Source: a virus. Taken from it: DNA of 64,000 nt. The stretch spans positions 1 to 64,000 of IMG/VR virus record IMGVR_UViG_3300034104_005052; one strand, written 5' to 3'. Within the stretch, counting starts at the first letter, position 1. Each line of letters opens with the position of its first letter. The position numbers and the translations under genes were made by a program. Under the pieces are notes generated by a model. The model saw nothing but the letters and a program-made list of their open reading frames with translations. It made no database searches and was not told the origin of the DNA. Below are positions 42,195 through 50,980 of this stretch, piece by piece.

Positions 42195-42890
42195 ATGCCG
42201 ATGACGCATAGCGGCCAATATCCGATAGAATACTATTACCCTGGATTAGGTATCGGTCCCAACTACAATCCCATTGGATTTGGTCCAACATCGGAAAACT
42301 GTAGATTTACATGGACCGATTCAGGTAGAACATTTGGAAGAAAACCAATCTATGAAAAACAATTTGTCGGTCAATGTATAGACATTAGTGTTGAGGCGAA
42401 CTACACAAGATGTGTTGATTCTGTTCTAAATGGGACATATGATCCGCCATTTGCCGGAGCAGATGAGATTCCCGCTCAATGTTGCCCAACTGCTAGTGGA
42501 CCAATAAAATATGCAGTTATAGGTGGAGAGTTTCCGCCGAGTTTAGTTTTGGACATAGACACAGGAAAGATGTTCGGCCAAATAGATTCTTTACAAGAAA
42601 TATCCCCCAACAGATTTGGATATTTCGATAAGACAGATTTTAGTAATGTCGATTATCTAGATGGATCGATAGGTGGCGGAAAGATATTTTTTACGATTAG
42701 GGCTTTTGATTCTGGAAATACATCTGATTTCTCTGACAAGGAATTCACATTTCATGTTAGAACAAATTGGGCTTTGCGAAGAGATAGGATGCTACTAAAT
42801 ATAAACAATCAATCTTATTTGGATGACATGAAAAAACAAGGATTCTTTACAGGTCCAGGATGCGACGAATACGAAGACGATATTTTCTGA
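42195..42890 (+). CDS. Protein with putative Ig / cadherin-like (He_PIG) domain
   Basis: The 231-residue product has a C-terminal segment (residues about 105-190) like He_PIG domains: GGEFPPSLVLDIDTGKMFGQ followed by FFTIRAFDSGN and KEFTFHV, the sequence order of the 'G-PPGL-LD-TG-I-G' fold. The N-terminal half is aromatic and has three Cys pairs or singles (QCIDIS, TRCVDS, QCCPTAS). It precedes the PAAR gene by 9 nt. A baseplate-surface role is inferred. Confidence 0.6.
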   Translation: MPMTHSGQYPIEYYYPGLGIGPNYNPIGFGPTSENCRFTWTDSGRTFGRKPIYEKQFVGQCIDISVEANYTRCVDSVLNGTYDPPFAGADEIPAQCCPTASGPIKYAVIGGEFPPSLVLDIDTGKMFGQIDSLQEISPNRFGYFDKTDFSNVDYLDGSIGGGKIFFTIRAFDSGNTSDFSDKEFTFHVRTNWALRRDRMLLNINNQSYLDDMKKQGFFTGPGCDEYEDDIF

Positions 42891-42899
42891 AAGGTTATA

Positions 42900-43184
42900 A
42901 TGCCCCCAGTTCACAGATTAAGAGACATATGCACAGGACATGGATGCTATCCACCAAGACCGAATAGGTCTGCGTCTGCAAATGTCATTGTAAACAGTCG
43001 TGGATGGCATCGTAAAGGCGACTCATGGAAAGTCCATTGTTGCGGGGGGTGTCACAGTAGTGTAACTTGTAAAGGATCATCGACTGTATTTGTTAATAGT
43101 AGACAAGCGGTTCGGATCGGGGATCCTGTTTGTTGTGGCTCTGCCACAGCAACGGGATCAGAAAATGTATTTTGTGGAGACTGA
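42900..43184 (+). CDS. PAAR-type spike tip protein
   Basis: The 94-residue product fits the PAAR family that sharpens gp5/VgrG spikes: GHGCYPPRP near the start, VIVNSRGWHRKGD, then VFVNSRQAVRIGDPVCCGS and a final GSENVFCGD strand. It is unusually cysteine-rich (CC-x2-C at HCCGGCH, plus CKGSS and CCGS), so metal or disulfide stabilisation of the tip is likely. It lies just after the He_PIG-type gene and 2 nt before gp25, near gp5. Confidence 0.8.
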   Translation: MPPVHRLRDICTGHGCYPPRPNRSASANVIVNSRGWHRKGDSWKVHCCGGCHSSVTCKGSSTVFVNSRQAVRIGDPVCCGSATATGSENVFCGD

Positions 43185-43186
43185 TC

Positions 43187-43579
43187 ATGGCAGAAATTAA
43201 CGAAAATGCAGCAGATCTTGATATAAATTTTGCAAGAAATTTTTTCACAAATGATGTCACTAGATTTACAGGTGACGCAGCAATACGCCGAGCACTTAAG
43301 AATTTGGTTCTCCTTAAATCAAATGAGAAGCCATTTCATCCAGAAATTAATTCTGGTATAGCAGATCTTCTTTTTGAGAACACCTCCCCCATAATTGTTC
43401 AGGAAATCAAAAAACGAGTCGAAAAGGTCATAAGAACATACGAACCTAGAGTTAGTAGAACTATGATAAAATTGCAATATGATATAGACAGAAGTGAAGT
43501 CAAAATAAGCATAATGTATACAATAAAAAACATCAAAAAAGTCTTTGACACCACGATAACATTACAGAGGACAAGATAA
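43187..43579 (+). CDS. 25: Baseplate wedge protein gp25
   Basis: The 130-residue product (from ATG 43187, right after the PAAR stop) is the gp25/GpW-like lysozyme-fold wedge protein: DINFARNFFTNDVTRFTGDAAIRRALKNLVLL-type N-terminal half (key blocks VTRFTGDAAIRRALKNL, KPFHPEINSGIADLLFEN) and a C-terminal IRTYEPRVSRTMIKL helix-strand. A longer upstream reading in the same frame lies inside the PAAR gene and is rejected. Length is close to T4 gp25 (132). Its stop overlaps the gp6 ATG (TAATG). Confidence 0.93.
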   Translation: MAEINENAADLDINFARNFFTNDVTRFTGDAAIRRALKNLVLLKSNEKPFHPEINSGIADLLFENTSPIIVQEIKKRVEKVIRTYEPRVSRTMIKLQYDIDRSEVKISIMYTIKNIKKVFDTTITLQRTR

Positions 43580-45513
43580 TGTCAGATACAAAAATCAATG
43601 ATTTAGATTTTGACAGCATCAAGTCTAGTCTAAGAGACTACTTGAGAGGACAAGAGCAGTTCAAAGATTATGACTTCGAAGGGTCTACTTTAAACATTCT
43701 TTTAGACCTTCTAGCGTATAATACGCATTATCAGGGATTCTATGCAAATATGGTTGCAAATGAAGCGTTCCTAGACTCTGCAATAGTGAGAAACTCTGTG
43801 GTGTCTTTAGCGAAACATTTGAACTATAGACCTAGATCAAAGAAAGCAGCCAGAGCAGTTGTAAATATTGAAATGATTCCAATTAACAGTGCTAGGGGTG
43901 GAGTTCCTGCATCTGCAACTGTGGCAGCCAACAAAGAGTATCTTCCTCCGGGAAAATCTTTCAGTGCTAGAGATGCGTTAGGTAAAACTGTAAACTTTGT
44001 TAACCTAGAGAATTACAGGTTCTCGGTTGTTGGTGGAAGATTTTTCATCAATAACGCTATTTTATATGAGGGTAATATACAGACATCTTCATTTGTAGTG
44101 AATGTAAAAGATGTTAATCAAAAGTTCATAATTGATGACGATGATATCGATATTGATACTCTATTTGTAAAAGTTCAAAGATCAGTTAGAGATACGACAG
44201 GCATAGAGGATGTTTGGTTTAGAGCGTTAGATGTTAATAAACTTGATGGAAATTCATTGGCATTTTTTGTACAGGAGGCAGAGGGAGGCAAATGGGAAAT
44301 ATATTTTGGTGATGGGATAGTTGGTAAAAATGTTGAAAATGGAAACTTGATATCAATAATTTATTTGCGAACTAATGGAACTCTCGGAAATGGAATAGGC
44401 AACACAGATACCGAGCAGAACAGAACATTTACAACAACAAATACAGATACATCACAGTACATAGTTTCAGTAGTCCGTGATGAAAATGGTAGACCATCTC
44501 CATCATTTGGTGGTTCTGAGCCAGAATCCATCAATTCAATCAAGTATTACGCTCCAAGAAACTATCAAGCACAAGATCGTGCGGTCACATCCACGGACTA
44601 TCTCGTTTTACTTGCCAAAGAATATTCACTTAGATCAGAATCATTTTTAGTTTGGGGTGGTGAGGAAAATGATCCCCCGAATTACGGTAAGGTCTTTATT
44701 TCAGTCAAACCAAAGAATTCATCTAAGTTGTCTATAACTGAAAAACAAGCGATATCAAAAAGTATTTTGAGTCCTTTGAATGTTCTTACGGTTAAACCTG
44801 AGGTTGTAGATGCGGATGTAACATACATCAATCCCTCCGTAACAGTTTACTATGATCCGAGATTGACAACATCTTCAGCAGACAGTTTATCACAGGGAAT
44901 AAGAGATAAGATAATAACATTTGGTGATATTAATTTAGACCAGTTTGGAAAAAATTTCAGACAGTCAAAGTTTAGTTCTTACATTGATGGGCTTGATGCA
45001 TCTTTTAATAGCAGTAGCATTTCTTTACTTCTTGAAAAAAGGTTTGAGGTAAAATTCGGGCAGGCTCTTCCCTATAAAATTAAGTATGACAACAAACTGT
45101 TTCATCCAATTGATGGGTATCCTCCAATTATTAGTTCATCTGGATTTTTTCATTTAGATTTAACCGCCACATCATTAATTAAACCTACCGTAGTTGCATA
45201 TTTTGATGACGATGGTTATGGAAATATTAGAATTTATAAGTTGATAGGTAGTGAAAGAGTATACTTAAAAAGAAAAGCCGGAACTGTCAATTATGAAACC
45301 GGTTTAATTGAGATTAAATCATTTACACCGTTAGGTATTCCTGATGGTACTGTTGAAATTAATATATTAGCCAAACCCGATAAGGGGGATATCTTTGTAA
45401 GAAGAAATCAAGTTCTAGTAATTAATACTGACAAGATAGATATTACAATGGTTCAGGAGAAATCGGTTATTGATAGAAAGGCAAGTGACACAGGATTCCC
45501 TTTCCTGACTTGA
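43579..45513 (+). CDS. 6: Baseplate wedge protein gp6 (J-like)
   Basis: The 644-residue product matches gp6 of T4 (660 aa), which forms the ring joining the wedges. Conserved blocks are FEGSTLNILLDLLAYNTHYQGFYANM near residue 35-60 (key: LNILLDLLAYNTHY, FLDSAIVRNSVVSLAKHLNY), WEIYFGDGIVGK about residue 240, and APRNYQAQDRAVTSTDYL about residue 325. This is the gpJ-like baseplate core. It is coupled to gp25 upstream and followed by gp7 after 6 nt. Confidence 0.95.
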   Translation: MSDTKINDLDFDSIKSSLRDYLRGQEQFKDYDFEGSTLNILLDLLAYNTHYQGFYANMVANEAFLDSAIVRNSVVSLAKHLNYRPRSKKAARAVVNIEMIPINSARGGVPASATVAANKEYLPPGKSFSARDALGKTVNFVNLENYRFSVVGGRFFINNAILYEGNIQTSSFVVNVKDVNQKFIIDDDDIDIDTLFVKVQRSVRDTTGIEDVWFRALDVNKLDGNSLAFFVQEAEGGKWEIYFGDGIVGKNVENGNLISIIYLRTNGTLGNGIGNTDTEQNRTFTTTNTDTSQYIVSVVRDENGRPSPSFGGSEPESINSIKYYAPRNYQAQDRAVTSTDYLVLLAKEYSLRSESFLVWGGEENDPPNYGKVFISVKPKNSSKLSITEKQAISKSILSPLNVLTVKPEVVDADVTYINPSVTVYYDPRLTTSSADSLSQGIRDKIITFGDINLDQFGKNFRQSKFSSYIDGLDASFNSSSISLLLEKRFEVKFGQALPYKIKYDNKLFHPIDGYPPIISSSGFFHLDLTATSLIKPTVVAYFDDDGYGNIRIYKLIGSERVYLKRKAGTVNYETGLIEIKSFTPLGIPDGTVEINILAKPDKGDIFVRRNQVLVINTDKIDITMVQEKSVIDRKASDTGFPFLT

Positions 45514-45519
45514 TAGAAG

Positions 45520-47706
45520 ATGTACGAAGATAAGTCTAAACAAATTTCTAATCTTGTAGCGGGAAGACTTCCTGAATTTGTTAGGGTCGATCATCCAACA
45601 TTAGTTGCATTTCTTGAAACATATTATGAGTGGTTGCAAAAAAAAGAACGGGGCAAGCAAATTGTTAGCCCGATGCTTTTACAGGATATAATTGATGTAG
45701 ATAAAAGTTTGGATGATTTTATCAGTCAATTCAAGAAAGAATATTTGTTCGATTTTCCCGAGCAGTTGGCTGTATCTAAAGAAACTGGAAATCCAGTTGA
45801 TATCAGAAAACTAATTAAAAACATTAAATCATTTTATAGAGCAAAAGGTACAGAAAAGTCATACGAATTTTTGTTTAGAATTTTGTATGACACAGCAGTT
45901 GAATTTTATTATCCAAAGACCGATATTCTTCGGGTTTCTGATGGTAAGTGGTTACAGAAAACATCTATTAAAGTAACCAATACATTGAATGATCGTATAT
46001 TTGAATCTATTGGTAGGATCATCTATCAGAAAAACGAATTAGGTCAGATAGTATCATCGGGGAAAGTCATTGATGTTTCGCTTTATCGTGAGGGGCAGAA
46101 TGATGTCGCTGAATTAATAATTTCAGGCCGCAACGGCTCATTTACTCCTGGAAGCAAGGGTATAGATTTTAAAACTGAAAATGGAGAAACACTACATGAA
46201 CTTAGAGTTTATGATGTGGTTGCATCTGTAACTATTTCGAACGGTGGATCTAACTACTCAGTTGGAGACAAAGTCTTTTTTACTTCTGCCGCAGGAGACA
46301 GCGGCGTTGGCGCACGGGGTTCTGTCTCACTTGTCGATGCCACAGGAAAAATTAGACGAATCAAAATTGAAAATTTTGGTATCAATTATCTCATCTCTCC
46401 AACAGTAAATGTGCAGTCTATTAGTGGTACGGGATTCGTTGGGGTTGCAAATACAGGAGCAATTTGTGAATATGAAGGGTACTACATAAATACTGATGGA
46501 AGAGTTAGTACCAATAAAGTCTTACAAGACAATCATTATTATCAAGATTATTCGTATGTTTTAAAAGCAGAAATTGTTATTGACGAATATCGTGAGTCAA
46601 TCAGAAGACTTGTTCACCCTGCTGGTATGGCAATGTTTGGACAGGTTCTTATCAAACGCTGCGCCCGTGAAGATCTAGATCAATCATCCGCTTTAATTAA
46701 ATTTGAAGTTCCTGTGATTGGTCACTACACACCGTACACATTCAATACATTTGACAACTTACCTGACTGGTTTTCTATTCCAGGAACAGGAGCATCATCG
46801 GGATATAATGTTCATGTTGGATACAATCCCGCCAAACACGACTCTTTAATACAAGCAATTGGTCTTTCGCCCGTTCCAAGACAAATCGGAAACCCAATAG
46901 CAAATATCATACCATTTGTTGAGGCTACAGGACCATCTTTTACTCCACTTGGTCTTACCGGTTACAAAACTGCCGATCCATTCTGGATCATTTATGAACA
47001 TCCAAATAGGAAGATAAGCGACATAGTCATTGCACAAGTTTGGAAAAATCAAATAGATGATTTCACACAATGGCCTGAGTGGACCACTATAACGGGTGGC
47101 TCTCCTCCTGTAGGTTGGACTGCGGATTTTTATGGTGCATCGGGAACCTCTGCTGTTAACAAGAAATATGCTCTACTGAAATATAACGAATTATCTGCTT
47201 TTAGAAAAATAACTGCAAGAGCATTTTTTAATATGCCGATTGGTAATGAATTTGATTGCAGAACAGAGGATAGGATTAGATATGCGAAACCGATTGTTTC
47301 GTTGATATATCCACTAAACACACAAAGAGTTTTTACTCCTGGCAGATGTGAATTTAATGCTGGAATTTTGATTAGTAACTATGAAAATTTACCTAGATTT
47401 GGTGTTACTTCAGCAAGTAAAATAAGATTCACACTTTCAGGGTCAAAGAATGAAGTTAAAGTTATCAACATAAATGATAGAAACTGTTTGTTCCAGAATT
47501 TGACAGATGGTCCTTATTCATTGAAGGTTGAAGTTACCGATAGTAATGGGAAGGGAATACAAGGAATATCAGATACGGTGGTATTTGAGTTTTATTGTAG
47601 TGAACCAGTTTCACTTGGCGGTAGTGGCGGATCTGAGGATGCGGAAATTGACAGAATTATTTCTAGTATATCTGGACAAGCACAAGATCCGCTCGGGTTC
47701 ATTTAA
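45520..47706 (+). CDS. 7: Baseplate wedge protein gp7-like
   Basis: The 728-residue product occupies the gp7 position between gp6 and gp8. The N-terminal 130 residues are typical of the marine T4-like protein annotated there: LVAGRLPEFVRVDHPTLVAFLETYYEWLQ (key words PEFVR, FLETYYEWL), DFISQFKKEYLFDFP and IKSFYRAKGTEKSYEFLFRILYD. The middle is beta-rich with GG-x-NYSVGDKV and FGINYLISPTV motifs, and the C-terminus from about 590 looks like an Ig-like domain (PYSLKVEVTDSNGKG). It is shorter than T4 gp7 (1032). Baseplate membership is likely; identity with gp7 less certain. Confidence 0.7.
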   Translation: MYEDKSKQISNLVAGRLPEFVRVDHPTLVAFLETYYEWLQKKERGKQIVSPMLLQDIIDVDKSLDDFISQFKKEYLFDFPEQLAVSKETGNPVDIRKLIKNIKSFYRAKGTEKSYEFLFRILYDTAVEFYYPKTDILRVSDGKWLQKTSIKVTNTLNDRIFESIGRIIYQKNELGQIVSSGKVIDVSLYREGQNDVAELIISGRNGSFTPGSKGIDFKTENGETLHELRVYDVVASVTISNGGSNYSVGDKVFFTSAAGDSGVGARGSVSLVDATGKIRRIKIENFGINYLISPTVNVQSISGTGFVGVANTGAICEYEGYYINTDGRVSTNKVLQDNHYYQDYSYVLKAEIVIDEYRESIRRLVHPAGMAMFGQVLIKRCAREDLDQSSALIKFEVPVIGHYTPYTFNTFDNLPDWFSIPGTGASSGYNVHVGYNPAKHDSLIQAIGLSPVPRQIGNPIANIIPFVEATGPSFTPLGLTGYKTADPFWIIYEHPNRKISDIVIAQVWKNQIDDFTQWPEWTTITGGSPPVGWTADFYGASGTSAVNKKYALLKYNELSAFRKITARAFFNMPIGNEFDCRTEDRIRYAKPIVSLIYPLNTQRVFTPGRCEFNAGILISNYENLPRFGVTSASKIRFTLSGSKNEVKVININDRNCLFQNLTDGPYSLKVEVTDSNGKGIQGISDTVVFEFYCSEPVSLGGSGGSEDAEIDRIISSISGQAQDPLGFI

Positions 47707-47717
47707 AGGAACACCAA

Positions 47718-48557
47718 ATGGCTGAAATAAATGCATCATATATTAAAAGACAAATAGCCAAATTGGCATATCAAGATCCAAGGGGAGATGGATTTGAAAG
47801 GGTATTTCCAGATATACCTGTTGATCCTGGTGTAAACCAAGACTGTTGCGCCACAGACGGGGGAACAAATCCGATGGATATGCCCTGCGCTGGAATGTTT
47901 GTTTATATTTGGACTACACTCGTACCCGCATGTCTAAGAGAACAAAAAATAGTGGATGATCCTGCACCATTCCTACAGAACGATAGTGTTCAAGCATTTC
48001 AATTTTTACTTGCAGAGATGCAAAACTACTTAATCAAAAATCCGTCTTGGAGACCAGAAGATTTAAGTTTGTCTCCCGAAGATTTTGACCGTTATAATGA
48101 TGCAAACGACGATTTTCCTGTAACAATCCCTCCACACCTATATTTGGGGGACTGGGACTGTGAAATTGATATTTGGAAAATTATACCATACAGCGATACA
48201 AATTTCGACTGGCCACGGGACGAGACTGGAGAACCAATTGGGCCAAATCTGCCAGGCGACCGTGCCAACAGAAAAATTAAACTACAGGAAATACTTCAGT
48301 GTTTTCGTAGATTTTATGCATCAGTTTTGGCGCAACAGGGCGAACACACTTTAAATTGGGATCTCAACAATCCATGTTGTTCTATTGCAAATTTGAATAA
48401 AATGATGACCATAATGAGACTTTTTGCTTGCCTCAGCACCATAACAGAGGGGAATATTCCTCACGCCGCCGGTGGAACTCGTATTATTTCAGATAAACTT
48501 AGACAAAAAATGATAAAATGTATAAATTGCATCGATAAGAAGTGTCAATTAGCGTAA
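47718..48557 (+). CDS. Hypothetical protein in the baseplate operon
   Basis: The 279-residue product is not recognised. It is mainly helical and has cysteine pairs (QDCCATD, NPCCSIA, KCINCIDKKC), the last close to a CxxC-x3-C arrangement at the C-terminus. It contains no membrane segment. It lies between gp7 and gp8 and ends the first part of the operon, as a promoter motif follows. A baseplate-associated role is inferred from position only. Confidence 0.5.
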   Translation: MAEINASYIKRQIAKLAYQDPRGDGFERVFPDIPVDPGVNQDCCATDGGTNPMDMPCAGMFVYIWTTLVPACLREQKIVDDPAPFLQNDSVQAFQFLLAEMQNYLIKNPSWRPEDLSLSPEDFDRYNDANDDFPVTIPPHLYLGDWDCEIDIWKIIPYSDTNFDWPRDETGEPIGPNLPGDRANRKIKLQEILQCFRRFYASVLAQQGEHTLNWDLNNPCCSIANLNKMMTIMRLFACLSTITEGNIPHAAGGTRIISDKLRQKMIKCINCIDKKCQLA

Positions 48558-48612
48558 CTCTAAACAAATACTCGTACCAATAACAATCAAAGTTTTAACT
48601 CAAATTTGCTTT

Positions 48613-48619
48613 CTAAATA
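48613..48619 (+). promoter_or_regulatory. Putative late promoter motif CTAAATA
   Basis: CTAAATA ends 9 nt before the gp8 ATG (48629), with no Shine-Dalgarno sequence in between. It lies in a 71 bp gap without a gene. Confidence 0.55.
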
Positions 48620-48628
48620 GGAATAGCC

Positions 48629-50965
48629 ATGCCAAGTTGCGACCCATTTCGTCAAAACCACAGACGCTTCATAGCAGATACTATATTGGATGAATATAGT
48701 GATTTATCCGATGAGAATTTTTTTCTCTGTATTGGAAAGGTAACCCCTTGGGGAATAACAGGATCTGATTTTCCCCCACAGTCAGTAGATTCCGTTCAAG
48801 ATGAGACAAACTTTTGGCGGAATCTTATAGCAGCAAAAAGAATAAACAAATCTGATTGTTCTATGCTTGTTAGACGAATAGATTGGAATCCAGGAGAGAT
48901 ATATCAACCATATAGAAATGACATAGATTTATTTGATGATGTTGAGCCTGCTAGGTTTTATGTCTTGGTAGACGAAGAGAGGGTTTATGTTTGTGTAGAT
49001 AATAATCTTGGAAATCCCTCTACAGTTCCTCCAACTCACACGGACACGATTGTTCGTAAGTTGTCCGATGGGTATAGATGGAAGTTTCTCTATCAAGTAC
49101 CTGAAAGCAAAAGAAAGTTTTTGACAAAATCTCGGACTGGAGCATTAGGTTATATTCCAGTTGAATTTGTAGAATTTCTTCGTGTAAATGATGATAGATT
49201 TTTGCAATGGGAAGTTCAAAATTCAGCAGTTGATGGCAAGATTGAATTTGCTTATATGGATGAAGCAGCAAAAGCATATTGGGTTAGTACATTATCATGC
49301 ATACTTCCATCCAGTGCAAATTTAGTAACCTTGAACGCTGCTCCCGGTGCAACTACAGTTTATATTGCTGCTCCTGAGTTAACTCCTAATTCCGCTCTTT
49401 ATAATGATATGATTATTTCATTTGACGGTGGACCCGGACAGGGACAGAGAAGACAGATTAAAGATTATACATGGCAGGGAACTTCCGCAAAAATTTTTAT
49501 AGATCCTTTAGTTTTAGGTTTATCCGGTACATCCGATCCCAACAAACAATCATATTTTAGCATTCAACCGAGAATTACAGTCAGAGGTGATGGTAAAGCA
49601 TATGAAAACATCAATAACCCTGACATAAAAACTGCCGATTTTCAAATCAAATTTGGGGAGACTGCAAACACAGACTTGGAATGTAGTGTTGTGTCACCAA
49701 GATATATTAAAAGTATTGAGATTGTAGATGGTGGAAAGAACTACACATTTGCCGAACTTGATATCCCTAAAGGATTAACTACATTAGTTTCTAACACACC
49801 ATTTGAATATACAGATCTGAAAAAAGTTTTACACGCAGTTATACCGCCCCCCGGAGGTCATGGTGCTAATCCTCTCCGTGAACTTGGTGCAGCATCATTC
49901 ATGATTGTTAAAAATTATGAAAGAGATGAAGACGGCAAAGTAGATACTGACAATGATTTTAGACAATTTGGTATTCTAAGAAATCCCATTTTGAGTGAGA
50001 AGCAAGTCAGAATTAAATTCAATCAGGCTGGCCTCAGCGGTTCGTTCACTGTTGGTGCAACTGCAATGCAGATGACTGGTGCGTATGGTGCGCCTTATGG
50101 TAAGGTAGTCGAGTGGTGTCCTGGATATTCAGGTGTAACGGCGACTAGTGAATTAGTTCTTACGAATATTCGTGGGGGCACATTTGCTGCGGGTGCTACA
50201 ATGTCAGGACTTACCATTTTCGATGTTGTTACGAAAACTGTTGCTGGCTCTGAGGCGAGGCACTTATTAAATCTAACTCTGACACCTGAAAATGTAGAAT
50301 TTTTATCTGTCGGTGGTGACTATAAGAGAAAGCATTTTGCACATGGGGTTGGAGATAGAAGGGTAAATATTCCACAGTCGAGAGCCTCCGGTGAAATTTG
50401 CAGTTGGCTTGCGTCTGGAGGAACACTTCTATATGGAACCTTGAAACTGGAAAATCCCAAAGGGAAATTCTACATCGGTGAAACAGTTCTTCAGACAGAA
50501 CCATATTTCTCGGGATCTAATGGATCTACGGGCCAAGGTAAAATTTATGCAATTGACACAGAAGTTTGCTGTTCACCCGCAACATACGATTTAACCACTT
50601 CTTTAACACTTTATGGTGAGGGTTTCGAAAACGATACTTTCTATAAAGATTCTTTTGTCTCTTTCCTGACAGGATCAACAGAGGGTAATGGATATATTGT
50701 TGATTGGAATCCCGTTACCGGAGGAACAAGTGGTGTTCTTCGTCTTGCAGGGGTTCAGGGTGATATAGTTAAAGGTCAATTAATCGATTACACCACTTTA
50801 GGGGCATCAGGAACTACCGTTACCATAAGTGGGTCAGTTCTTTCGGTGGATCACTCGGGAGAACTTAAATATAGGTCTGGAGAAGTGCTATACATACAGA
50901 ATATCAAACCTATACAAAGGGATTTGGAGCAGAGGGAAGAAATCAAACTTGTCATCGATTTCTAA
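48629..50965 (+). CDS. 8: Baseplate wedge protein gp8, enlarged
   Basis: The 778-residue product matches gp8 at both ends. The N-terminus has FFLCIGKVTPWG ... PPQSVDSVQDETNFWRNLIAAKRI and VRRIDWNPGEIY, then SDGYRWKFLYQVPES; the C-terminus ends HSGELKYRSGEVLYIQNIKP ... REEIKLVIDF, which parallels the T4 gp8 ending MRHSGEMIYMENRPP. T4 gp8 has 334 residues, so the insert between these, residues about 240-740, is extra and consists of beta-rich repeats of the type GxTxGxxxxG. It heads the second part of the operon behind its own promoter. Confidence 0.88.
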   Translation: MPSCDPFRQNHRRFIADTILDEYSDLSDENFFLCIGKVTPWGITGSDFPPQSVDSVQDETNFWRNLIAAKRINKSDCSMLVRRIDWNPGEIYQPYRNDIDLFDDVEPARFYVLVDEERVYVCVDNNLGNPSTVPPTHTDTIVRKLSDGYRWKFLYQVPESKRKFLTKSRTGALGYIPVEFVEFLRVNDDRFLQWEVQNSAVDGKIEFAYMDEAAKAYWVSTLSCILPSSANLVTLNAAPGATTVYIAAPELTPNSALYNDMIISFDGGPGQGQRRQIKDYTWQGTSAKIFIDPLVLGLSGTSDPNKQSYFSIQPRITVRGDGKAYENINNPDIKTADFQIKFGETANTDLECSVVSPRYIKSIEIVDGGKNYTFAELDIPKGLTTLVSNTPFEYTDLKKVLHAVIPPPGGHGANPLRELGAASFMIVKNYERDEDGKVDTDNDFRQFGILRNPILSEKQVRIKFNQAGLSGSFTVGATAMQMTGAYGAPYGKVVEWCPGYSGVTATSELVLTNIRGGTFAAGATMSGLTIFDVVTKTVAGSEARHLLNLTLTPENVEFLSVGGDYKRKHFAHGVGDRRVNIPQSRASGEICSWLASGGTLLYGTLKLENPKGKFYIGETVLQTEPYFSGSNGSTGQGKIYAIDTEVCCSPATYDLTTSLTLYGEGFENDTFYKDSFVSFLTGSTEGNGYIVDWNPVTGGTSGVLRLAGVQGDIVKGQLIDYTTLGASGTTVTISGSVLSVDHSGELKYRSGEVLYIQNIKPIQRDLEQREEIKLVIDF

Positions 50966-50980
50966 TAAGTAAGGTAAAAA

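Noticed and set aside
43130-43186. Longer gp25 start
   Set aside because: The added residues are an out-of-frame reading of the PAAR gene; ATG 43187 fits gp25 length.
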